DNA of 5,435 bases, from assembly GCA_900769885.1 (NCBI GenBank), contig CAAGIG010000010.1, positions 1 to 5,435 of the forward strand. The letters run 5' to 3'. The notes under the pieces were generated by a model, which searched no databases, was not told the DNA's origin, and was given only the letters and a program-made list of their open reading frames with translations. Each line of letters starts with the position of its first letter. Positions within the stretch are counted from its first letter, which is position 1. The translations under genes and the position numbers were made by a program. The DNA comes from Rikenellaceae bacterium. GTDB taxonomy: Bacteria; Bacteroidota; Bacteroidia; Bacteroidales; UBA932. Of the stretch, positions 1-5,435 are shown piece after piece.

Positions 1-20
1 ACACGACGCTCTTCCGATCT
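1..20 (+). other. Illumina TruSeq-type adapter remnant (5' end)
   Basis: The first 20 bases are identical to the 3' end of the Illumina TruSeq read-1 adapter, ending in CTCTTCCGATCT. This is library sequence, not genome. Position 20 is the T of the T/A ligation junction, so genomic sequence begins at about 21. Any open frame using the TTG at 20-22 as a start uses an adapter base. Confidence 0.97.
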
Positions 21-634
21 TGGTATCCCGTTTCACAAAAACAGGTTCAACCTGCGACCTTGGAACTCTTTTCAGACTATACAAAAACAGCTATAAGAGC
101 ATAGAATACGATTTCAAATCTCTACAAATTAATGAAGCTATCGAGAAATGGCTTGCAATGGCGCTTCAGTTCCTTAGAGACGACATTACCTGCGCATATA
201 TGCACAACACTCTTCACGAAGCACTATTTGTAGTATTCAGATTCTACTATACTCCTAAAGAATTGCTCCAATTCCTGTACAACCTTTTCAGCAAAGAGTT
301 CTCATTCAGAACCCTTATTGAAAACAACAGACCCAAAGCAAAGAACCTCAACCACCTTGCGGAACTTTGCGGATATGATATCCACACATTCAACATCATA
401 TTCAGAAAATACTACAGCAACATCACACCTTACAACTGGATGCAAGAGGAAAGAAGTAGAGAAATCTACAAAGACTTGTGCGAGACAGACTTGTCAATAA
501 ACAGCATTGCTGAGAAATTCAACTTTTCAGGTACAGGTCACCTCAGCGAGTTCTGCAAACGATTCTTGGGAAACACTCCTCTTAAAATCAGAAAAGAGTA
601 CCGTGCAAAAAGAGCCGAAAGAAGAAGAAACTAA
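21..634 (+). CDS. AraC-family HTH transcriptional regulator (5'-truncated)
   Basis: This is the C-terminal part of a DNA-binding transcription regulator. About 203 codons remain in frame before the TAA at 632-634; the true start lies upstream of the insert. The apparent TTG start at 20-22 is an artefact because its first T is adapter. Counting that codon as residue 1, residues 109-195 form a two-helix-turn-helix AraC/XylS-type domain. The first HTH runs from NLNHLAELCGYD through the FRKYYSNITPYNWM segment. The second runs from LSINSIAEKFNFSG to FCKRFLGNTPLKIRKEY, which shows the family's usual F-[KR]-[KR]-x-x-G-x-[ST]-P ending. The tail (RAKRAERRRN) is very basic. Residues 1-105 are a partial, mostly helical N-terminal region resembling no effector domain I recognise. 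Family members are usually about 250-300 residues, so perhaps a quarter to a third is missing. The gene converges on the C11 peptidase gene. Its targets cannot be read from the sequence; nothing shows that it controls the downstream lipoproteins. Confidence 0.88.
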
Positions 635-672
635 AGAAAATACCTTTTCATAATTTAAAATATTACAAAGCA

Positions 673-700
673 GCCCGGCTATCAAATCAGATAACCGGGC
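673..700. terminator. Probable bidirectional intrinsic terminator between convergent genes
   Basis: An 11-bp stem has arms at 673-683 (GCCCGGCTATC) and 690-700 (GATAACCGGGC) around a 6-nt loop; A672 and T701 can extend it. On the plus strand one pair is a C-A mismatch, and the hairpin is followed by a T-rich stretch (705-709, then 712-715). Read on the minus strand, that mismatch becomes a G-U wobble, so the stem is uninterrupted, although the T tract that follows is weaker and broken. It sits 38 nt after the AraC stop and 26 nt beyond the peptidase stop, so it can end both transcripts. Confidence 0.85.
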
Positions 701-726
701 TTACTTTTTAATTTTAGGGTAGAAGT

Positions 727-1932
727 TTAATAGGCTCCTACCGCTTTTGCCCAAGAGGTTTGAAGATATGCTGCATGGGTGTTTTCACATCCAGGTTGAT
801 AAACATAACAAGTCAAACCGCAACTGCGAGGTAAATCTATATAAGCCTCATCTCCTACTGCACTGAAAAATTGCGATGTATGATCTGTAAACAAGACTAC
901 ATCCGAGAGTGCCTCATCAAACATTGACAAAAGTTCCTCATTAGAAGTAAGGACCTCCACATATTGTTCAAAATCAAAATAAAGATGGGTACTGAACGCC
1001 TCATAGGGTTGGATATTGGAAACATCGACCAGTTTTTCACCCTCCGCCTGATTAATTTGCAACATCACTTGAGCCAGATTCTCCAACTTGGTACAATCAA
1101 TCAGAGAGATAGTTCCTGAGGATTCTCTATACATATCCATATAAGCCTCGCAAGCCTCTACGAGAGAGTGGTCCTCCCTCGAGAACAAAATAGGAATAAT
1201 ATCCTCATAAGGGAAACCTGTTCCCATAATTTCGGCAGATGAAGCAATTATATAATCTGACAATCCCCGAACATCGTACAACCCTTCAACTGATGCCATA
1301 TAACAAGCATCAAATATCACATATCTGAAATCCCAACCTTCAAGGGCCTGTGCCAACTGTGGCAATTCCATACAATCATATCCATCCTGCCCATAGAAAG
1401 AACGCTCAGCCAAAGGTTGTTCGTTAGCAGTATCTAAATATAGGTATAAATCGAAAATGTCTGCAGGAACCCAACCACCTCCGTGAGATGAGAGGATAAG
1501 ACCATACGACTCTGAAGGGACCTCCTGACGAATCAAATCAAAGACACCCTTGACAAAATCGGGATCGACAGTGGAAACAGTATTGCTATACTCTTTTATA
1601 ACACGCTGCTTGGTCATACCGTCACTTAGATATAATTCTGTAAGACGGGTATAATTTCCCCTGTCATAAAAGACAACTACCTTACCCAAATCCTGGGGAA
1701 CTTCATAGTATGCAGTTACAATTCTCTGCAGGTTCACATCCATAAACTCTTCCAAACCATTGTCCCCTTGCATAAATACTATCAAAGTATGACTCTCTGT
1801 GAGAGGACCGGGGGTTACTACAGGCTCTTCAGGAATGTTAGGTTCTACCGGTTTCTCCTTTGAACAAGAGATCATAAAGATTAAAAAAAGGAGAGAAAAA
1901 AACGACATTAATAATTTAGAAAGCGTTCTCAT
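727..1932 (-). CDS. Clostripain-family (peptidase C11) cysteine protease lipoprotein
   Basis: This 401-residue protein is a predicted envelope-anchored cysteine endopeptidase of family C11 (clan CD), whose characterised members cleave after Arg or Lys. Residues 1-23 are a lipoprotein signal peptide: basic start, hydrophobic core, and lipobox MISC with Cys23 as the lipidated residue. Residues 24-46 are a Pro/Glu-rich tether. The fold begins at TLIVFMQGDNGLEEF (49-63). The catalytic dyad is visible: His150 in LSSHGGGW (147-154) and Cys210 in IFDACYMASVE (206-216). Asp208, two residues before Cys210, occupies the position of a basic-P1 specificity residue in this family. ASSAEIMGTGFPYEDI (230 onward) matches the conserved segment after the catalytic Cys. 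The protein ends with TSWAKAVGAY, as complete relatives do, so it appears intact. The ATG at 1932 is chosen because it directly precedes the signal peptide. It is transcribed divergently from the two lipoprotein genes and converges on the AraC gene. Whether it is self-processed, as some family members are, cannot be judged. Family assignment is firm; substrate is unknown. Confidence 0.93.
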   Translation of the reverse strand: MRTLSKLLMSFFSLLFLIFMISCSKEKPVEPNIPEEPVVTPGPLTESHTLIVFMQGDNGLEEFMDVNLQRIVTAYYEVPQDLGKVVVFYDRGNYTRLTELYLSDGMTKQRVIKEYSNTVSTVDPDFVKGVFDLIRQEVPSESYGLILSSHGGGWVPADIFDLYLYLDTANEQPLAERSFYGQDGYDCMELPQLAQALEGWDFRYVIFDACYMASVEGLYDVRGLSDYIIASSAEIMGTGFPYEDIIPILFSREDHSLVEACEAYMDMYRESSGTISLIDCTKLENLAQVMLQINQAEGEKLVDVSNIQPYEAFSTHLYFDFEQYVEVLTSNEELLSMFDEALSDVVLFTDHTSQFFSAVGDEAYIDLPRSCGLTCYVYQPGCENTHAAYLQTSWAKAVGAY

Positions 1933-2006
1933 ACATTAATTTTATGATATTAATAATTATTGACATTTTTGGTTCGATTATTGTAACCACAACTCCAAAC
2001 CAAAGA

Positions 2007-2035
2007 CAAAGATATGTATTTTTTTGACTTATCAA
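2007..2035 (-). promoter_or_regulatory. Bacteroides-type promoter for the C11 peptidase gene
   Basis: On the minus strand TATCTTTG (complement of 2007-2014) fits the -7 consensus TAnnTTTG exactly. ATTG (complement of 2033-2036) lies 18 nt upstream as a -33 element, one base and about one nucleotide of spacing away from the ideal TTTG with 19-21. Transcription would begin near 2000, giving a leader of roughly 65-70 nt before the ATG at 1932. Confidence 0.6.
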
Positions 2036-2038
2036 TGA

Positions 2039-2100
2039 ATTTTTAAAATTTTAGTTAGATTTATATATGTTTTTTCAAAATTATTTGCATTTTTAAAATT
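2039..2100. repeat. 12-nt direct repeat pair with 50-nt period
   Basis: ATTTTTAAAATT occurs at 2039-2050 and again at 2089-2100, exactly 50 nt apart. The first copy lies just upstream of the peptidase -33 element. The second lies inside the spacer of the lipoprotein promoter. Such placement would suit a shared DNA-binding protein or A-tract bending, but the motif is pure AT in AT-rich DNA and may be chance. Confidence 0.4.
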
Positions 2101-2115
2101 GACATTGTAGATTTG
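2084..2115 (+). promoter_or_regulatory. Bacteroides-type promoter for the lipoprotein operon
   Basis: TTTG at 2084-2087 is followed after exactly 20 nt by TAGATTTG at 2108-2115. This is a full match to the Bacteroides -33/-7 pattern TTTG-N19-21-TAnnTTTG. Transcription would start near 2120, leaving a leader of about 108 nt before the ATG at 2229. It is the better of the two promoters in this region and should serve both lipoprotein genes. Confidence 0.72.
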
Positions 2116-2139
2116 ACACATCAAATAAATTAACAAAAA

Positions 2140-2153
2140 GGATACTTTTATCC
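2140..2153 (+). promoter_or_regulatory. Small hairpin / inverted repeat in the lipoprotein mRNA leader
   Basis: GGATA (2140-2144) and TATCC (2149-2153) form a perfect 5-bp stem around CTTT, about 20 nt after the predicted transcription start. It could stabilise the 5' end of the mRNA or be a small operator. Its loop region also contains TACTTTTA (2143-2150), a 7-of-8 match to the -7 consensus, but no suitable -33 element lies at the right distance. Confidence 0.3.
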
Positions 2154-2228
2154 AACTAAAGCAAGAACAAATACATAAAACCGACTATAAATATTATTTA
2201 ACTCACTCATTATAAATCAGAAAACGCA

Positions 2229-3707
2229 ATGAAAAATTCAAGACTTTTAGCTTTATTTTTCGGACTTTTATCCATTATTGGATTGAGTAGCTCCTGTTCA
2301 AAGGATGTACCCCCCGCAGAACCCACAATTGTTTTGGAATTGAACGAATCTACTACTGAAACAATTTCTTTTGCAGTAACCGTAACAGATGCAACCTCTG
2401 CAAAATATCTTGTTACCGAGGGAACACAAGTACCTACTGCTACAGAGATTTTCTCTGAAGGAACTCAGATAACTATCGGTTCTGAACAATCTGTCACAGT
2501 GGAAGGTCTGAACGCTGAGACTACATACACTATATCAATTGCGGCAGAAAACGAATCTGTAACTGCTCCCGTAAAAAGCATTACGGCCCAAACATCGGAA
2601 CTACCTGCAGACCCCACAGCTGTAATTGAAAACACCGAAGCCACCCACAACAGCATAACATTCTCTACCACCACTGAGAATACCGACAGAGCTGTATGGT
2701 TGGTTATCAAAAGCGGATCAAGAGAAATCAGCATAGCGGACGCTTTCGAACACGGAACTGAGTTTGAAGCAAATACCACTGTAGAGATTACCGTAGAGAA
2801 TCTGGATGCTGAGACTGAATATGAAATCATAGTTGCTGCTGCCAACGATTATTGTTCTATACTTGAATTCGAAATAATCAGCACAACAAGAGAAATATTG
2901 ACTTACGACATCGTCGGAGATTATGCGAATTGCACTATTTACCCCGAAGATGGATTTATAGATTTTTACGTCAAGGTATTCGATCAGGTAAATGGTCTTG
3001 AATTCAGATTTGACTTCTTTGACGTAGCCGAGGCAATATATCTTAACTCAGGCACATACACTATGAAGGAAGGTGCTACCATCGGTGAAATTGGTACAGA
3101 ATACACCGCCTTGGCTATCGTTGATGAAATTTACAGATATAAATCTGCTGTCGCACACGTAGTGGCTACCCCAAATGAAGAGACCTACGAAATCAATTAC
3201 GAAATTACAGCTGAGCTTGTTCTTGAAAACACATTGGACACCATTAACCTTACATATAATGGTCCCATCACAGGATTGAAACTCCCAGAACCTGAAGAAC
3301 CCGAGTCAGATAAATATGTTTTTGTTCCCGATCCATCGACAAAACAACCCTACAGAATTACCCCTAATGGAGAGACTCCGGGAGAGTATTACTTAAAATT
3401 CATAGACAGCAACTGGAATGAACTCACATTGGACATTTACCTCGATCCCGCTATTTGCAACAATGGTAACGATGGTATCCCTGCAGGAACATATTCAATA
3501 GCTACAGGAGAGATTAACGACTATTATAGCAGTGTAAGCCTTTACAACCCCTACTTCGGTGGATCATTCACAGAATGTACTTTAGAAGTTAGTGTTGACG
3601 GAGATCAATATACATTCATTATGAATGGAACTGCAGTTTCAGGAGGCGTAACAAAAACTATACAAATGAACTGGACCGGCGAGGTTACAGATATGGTAAG
3701 ACAATAA
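2229..3707 (+). CDS. FnIII-like repeat lipoprotein with two C-terminal beta-rich modules
   Basis: This complete 492-residue predicted lipoprotein has unknown function. Residues 1-23 form a lipoprotein signal peptide with lipobox SSSC (20-23) and lipidated Cys23, so the protein should be anchored in the envelope. After a short tether (CSKDVPPAEP) come two fibronectin-III-like domains at about 32-122 and 129-219. Each carries the Y-x-I hairpin signature: GLNAETTYTISIAAEN (93-108) and NLDAETEYEIIVAAAN (191-206). Two related beta-rich modules follow, about 226-350 and 363-488, joined by an acidic Pro/Glu linker (LPEPEEPESD). Each module has a central G-T-Y (275-277, 420-422), a late Y-x-[IF] strand (TYEINYEI at 319, QYTFIMNGT at 460) and a terminal [YW]-[NT]-G (343-345, 482-484). 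There are no enzyme motifs, and the protein is acidic. The ATG at 2229 is chosen because it directly precedes the signal peptide and follows an A-rich leader. The next gene starts 21 nt downstream in the same direction. A surface binding or display role is inference; I recognise no named family for the modules. Confidence 0.9.
   Translation: MKNSRLLALFFGLLSIIGLSSSCSKDVPPAEPTIVLELNESTTETISFAVTVTDATSAKYLVTEGTQVPTATEIFSEGTQITIGSEQSVTVEGLNAETTYTISIAAENESVTAPVKSITAQTSELPADPTAVIENTEATHNSITFSTTTENTDRAVWLVIKSGSREISIADAFEHGTEFEANTTVEITVENLDAETEYEIIVAAANDYCSILEFEIISTTREILTYDIVGDYANCTIYPEDGFIDFYVKVFDQVNGLEFRFDFFDVAEAIYLNSGTYTMKEGATIGEIGTEYTALAIVDEIYRYKSAVAHVVATPNEETYEINYEITAELVLENTLDTINLTYNGPITGLKLPEPEEPESDKYVFVPDPSTKQPYRITPNGETPGEYYLKFIDSNWNELTLDIYLDPAICNNGNDGIPAGTYSIATGEINDYYSSVSLYNPYFGGSFTECTLEVSVDGDQYTFIMNGTAVSGGVTKTIQMNWTGEVTDMVRQ
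2322..2885 (+). repeat. Tandem FnIII-like domain pair encoded in the first lipoprotein
   Basis: Two consecutive 90-residue units (nt 2322-2594 and 2613-2885) share a PT[IA]V start, an [IV]SF/ITF strand, an E-G-T or H-G-T turn and the [GN]L[ND]AET-x-Y signature near the end. They are alike in protein pattern but have diverged at the DNA level, so this is an old duplication. A third related unit opens the next gene (3828-4100). Confidence 0.75.
2904..3692 (+). repeat. Two tandem copies of an unclassified beta-rich module
   Basis: The copies span nt 2904-3278 and 3315-3692, each about 125 residues. They share, in order: an aromatic-rich first strand, a strand ending in L-x-[FL]-[DY]-[FY], a G-T-Y turn, a Y-x-[IF]-x-[YM] strand and an [YW]-x-G-x-[IV]-T ending. 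The first copy reads NSGTYTM and LTYNGPITG; the second reads PAGTYSI and MNWTGEVTD. The same plan recurs in the downstream gene. Confidence 0.6.
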
Positions 3708-3728
3708 CAAATATAATCCCAAAAAGAT

Positions 3729-5429
3729 ATGAAACACAGATATATTATTTCAGCGATATTATCGGTTTTATTTGCAACATTCATCCTATCAAGTTGCGAC
3801 AACAAAAAACAAAACGAACTGCCTGAACCTTCAGTTAAGTTAGAGATTGCACAAGCAGGTGAAACCTACATTTCTGTAGATTTGCTATTCTCTGACGCCT
3901 CAGAATGTTATCTACACATTCTGGAGGGAATCTCAACCTCTGCATCAGAATCTGATATTGCAGCAAACGGCAAATCTGTCAATCCTGCCACTACTTCATA
4001 TACTTTTGAAGATTTGACTCCCAATACAGATTACACCATTTATGCTTTGGCAAAAAATGAAGATGGCAAAACATCTATAAGCACTGCAAATGGCAAAACA
4101 TCAGAAGAAGAGATCTTTGAAGGGACAAAACTGACTCATCTGATTACAGCTGAGTACAGAAATGACAACACCGCTGCAGCAGGAAACTATGTACTGACAT
4201 TGGGTTCATCTGCAGAATTGGAATGGAAAGGAGATGTGCGCGTATACCTGAGCCTATTCAACGAAGCTGACGAAGACCCTATCAATGCCATTCTTCCAAA
4301 CGGAACATACGAAGCTGCTGACGATATGTCCCCTTTCACTTACGACGCTTCTTCTTCATATATTGAAATAGTGACTGAATCCAACGAGGTAGAATACTCC
4401 CCTATCCTTGGAACAATCGATGTAAACCGCGAAGGTCCACAATACACCATCACCATAAATGGAACACTAATCTCATTCGAGGAAGAGTTTTTGGGACAAT
4501 ACAAAGGACAAATCCAGTTTGTACAGACCGGAACATCCGCATTTGTTCCATTTGAAGATGACAGAGATATCACTTTCGACTATGGTCAGGTAAGATATTG
4601 GGGCAACTGGTACAGACCTATGGCTGATGACTGCGCTATTGAGTTGTTCCAGGGAGAATATGACGAAAACGGTGCTTTGGTTAAAGGATACCACCTTACC
4701 ATTTTGAATATATATATGCCAAAGAACCCCAACTACAACGACCCCAACATCCCTATCGTTGACGGAAGATATGAAATTTTGCCTCATAGAAACACTCCTT
4801 ATTACTATAGCCAGCCCTACACTTTCGATATGGGGGCTATTGAGACCATTTTTGAAGAGGTTTCATTTGTAGGAACACGTATTCTATATGTTGACCCTAA
4901 CACCAATACCAACCTTGTGGGTATCATCACAGGAGGATACTTCGATGTTGAGACCAATGGCAACTCATATAAAGTAACCATTAACTTCCAAACAGCTGAA
5001 GGTGTTTCAATCACAGGTACATACAACGGAGAAATGGTTATTGGCAACTTCAATGACAACGATTCAAGTATGCCTCAAAGACCCTGGACAACTCTTACAG
5101 AGGACCACACTTACAGCTTCCCTGAAGAGACCAAGGCATATTTCTACCGCGCAGGAGAGCAAATCAATGCAGGTTTGGACAACTGGATTGTAATGGTTTA
5201 TGGTTACAACAACCAATATCCTAATGGATACGGAGATATGTTCACCACAGAACTGATTGTAAACAGCGAAAACGGCGCAGAAATCCCTTGTGGAACATTT
5301 GAAATCAACTGGTCTGCAGAACAAAACACAATGCTGCCCGGATTTATCGACTACGGAGGTGCGGTTCTGTTCACATACTATGGTGATTTGACACCCGATG
5401 CAGAAGGTTACTCAAGCCAGTCTGCCCCT
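3729..5429 (+). CDS. FnIII-like/beta-module lipoprotein, 3'-truncated paralogue
   Basis: The frame is open from the ATG at 3729 to the insert end: 567 genomic codons with no stop. The last two codons before the window end (AGA TCG, 5430-5435) are adapter. Residues 1-23 are a signal peptide with lipobox LSSC (20-23) and lipidated Cys23, followed by DNKKQNELPEPS. One FnIII-like domain spans about 34-124, with DLTPNTDYTIYALAKNEDG (95-113) as its signature. At least three beta-rich modules follow, about 135-264, 282-437 and 456 to the cut. Their G-[TR]-[YF]-E turns lie at 192, 346 and 522, and two retain the Y-x-[VI]-T-I strand (239, 414) and Y-[KN]-G ending (258, 432). Modules 2 and 3 have Asn/Pro/Tyr-rich loops (NPNYNDPNIP, 333-342; YGYNNQYPNGYGDMF, 491-505). 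The 21-nt gap to the preceding gene has no promoter or terminator, so the two are very likely co-transcribed. The start is supported by the signal peptide and the A-rich AAAAAGAT just upstream. Function is unknown; envelope display or ligand binding is inference. Confidence 0.88.
4131..5429 (+). repeat. Array of at least three beta-rich modules in the second lipoprotein
   Basis: The modules are encoded at about 4131-4520, 4572-5039 and 5094-5429, the last one cut. Shared landmarks are the G-T-Y/G-R-Y/G-T-F turn followed by E, the Y-x-[VI]-T-I strand and the Y-x-G terminal turn. Module 1 (QYTITINGT) is strikingly close to the last module of the preceding gene (QYTFIMNGT), which supports one module family across both genes. 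Confidence 0.6.
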
Positions 5430-5435
5430 AGATCG
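5430..5435 (-). other. Illumina adapter remnant (3' end)
   Basis: The last six bases, AGATCG, are the reverse complement of the adapter end CGATCT seen at 15-20. Six bases alone would be weak evidence, but the inverted match to the 20-base adapter at the other end makes library origin very likely. A5430 would be the A-tail base of the T/A ligation. Confidence 0.85.

Larger units (their letters stand above)
1933..2228. other. Divergent AT-rich intergenic control region
   Basis: These 296 bp separate the peptidase gene (minus) from the lipoprotein pair (plus). The region is clearly more AT-rich than the flanking genes and has no convincing open frame in either direction. It holds one promoter per strand, about 70 bp apart at their -33 elements but with no overlap, a pair of 12-nt direct repeats, an AT-only palindrome (1952-1961, AATAATTATT), a short inverted repeat TGGTT-N10-AACCA (1970-1989) in the peptidase leader, and a small hairpin in the lipoprotein leader. 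No tRNA or known riboswitch is recognisable. Confidence 0.75.

Noticed and set aside
20..22. TTG as the start codon of a complete 204-residue regulator
   Set aside because: The first T belongs to the adapter, and the frame continues open into adapter sequence; the real start is outside the insert.
318..500. Small plus-strand frame of 60 codons within the AraC gene
   Set aside because: It is out of frame with the clear helix-turn-helix coding sequence and has a Thr/Lys-rich, featureless translation.
1952..1961. AATAATTATT palindrome as an operator
   Set aside because: It is a short AT-only palindrome in an AT-rich leader; such words are expected by chance.
2143..2150. TACTTTTA as a second -7 box for the lipoprotein operon
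   Set aside because: The nearest TTTG (2112-2115) is 27 nt away, too far for the usual spacing, and the element lies within a small hairpin.
2116..2228. Riboswitch or small RNA in the 108-nt leader
   Set aside because: Only one 5-bp hairpin is visible and no conserved aptamer pattern is recognisable; the rest is A-rich and looks unstructured.
2465..2845. Antisense open frame of 126 codons within the first lipoprotein gene
   Set aside because: It lies wholly opposite a well-supported gene. Its translation is a Ser/Val-rich shadow with no recognisable domain, and no promoter was seen for it.
4473..4787. Antisense open frames opposite the second lipoprotein (4340-4573, 4473-4787, 4817-5059, 5064-5324)
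   Set aside because: All fall inside the continuous 567-codon plus-strand frame with signal peptide and repeated modules, and none shows a motif of its own.

Overview
The window looks like a fragment of a Bacteroidales (gut-type Bacteroidota) genome, probably from a metagenome. Four things support this. Three consecutive proteins are lipoproteins whose signal peptide ends in the relaxed lipobox common in this phylum (xSC, with Cys at residue 23 in all three). Start codons follow A-rich leaders rather than clear Shine-Dalgarno sequences. Two promoters fit the Bacteroides -33/-7 pattern (TTTG ... TAnnTTTG). The gene families (C11 clostripain-like lipoprotein, fibronectin-III-like lipoproteins, short AraC-type regulator) are typical of the order. 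No genus can be named from the sequence. Both ends carry Illumina adapter sequence (1-20 and 5430-5435), so the genomic insert is about 21-5429 and the outer genes are cut by the library fragment.

Layout: (1) 21-634, plus strand, the 3' part of an AraC-family transcription regulator. (2) 635-726, a convergent gap with a terminator hairpin at 673-700. (3) 727-1932, minus strand, a complete clostripain-family (C11) cysteine peptidase lipoprotein with His150 and Cys210 visible. (4) 1933-2228, an AT-rich divergent control region with one promoter on each strand, a 12-nt direct repeat spaced exactly 50 nt and a small leader hairpin. (5) 2229-3707, plus strand, a complete 492-residue lipoprotein with two FnIII-like domains and two copies of a C-terminal beta-rich module. 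(6) 3729 to the insert end, plus strand, a second lipoprotein of the same architecture (one FnIII-like domain, then at least three modules), 21 nt downstream and with no stop codon before the adapter.

The two FnIII/module lipoproteins very probably form one transcription unit and are paralogous in design: membrane anchor, short Pro/Glu tether, FnIII-like spacer(s), then a tandem array of modules carrying G-T-Y and Y-x-G signatures. They look like cell-envelope display or binding proteins. The C11 peptidase is transcribed divergently from the same control region and should also be anchored in the envelope. A functional link between protease and display proteins is plausible but is inference from position only. 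I see no mobile element, CRISPR array, tRNA or rRNA. The most notable points are the undescribed-looking module family and the adapter-bounded ends, which create a false start and a false C-terminus.
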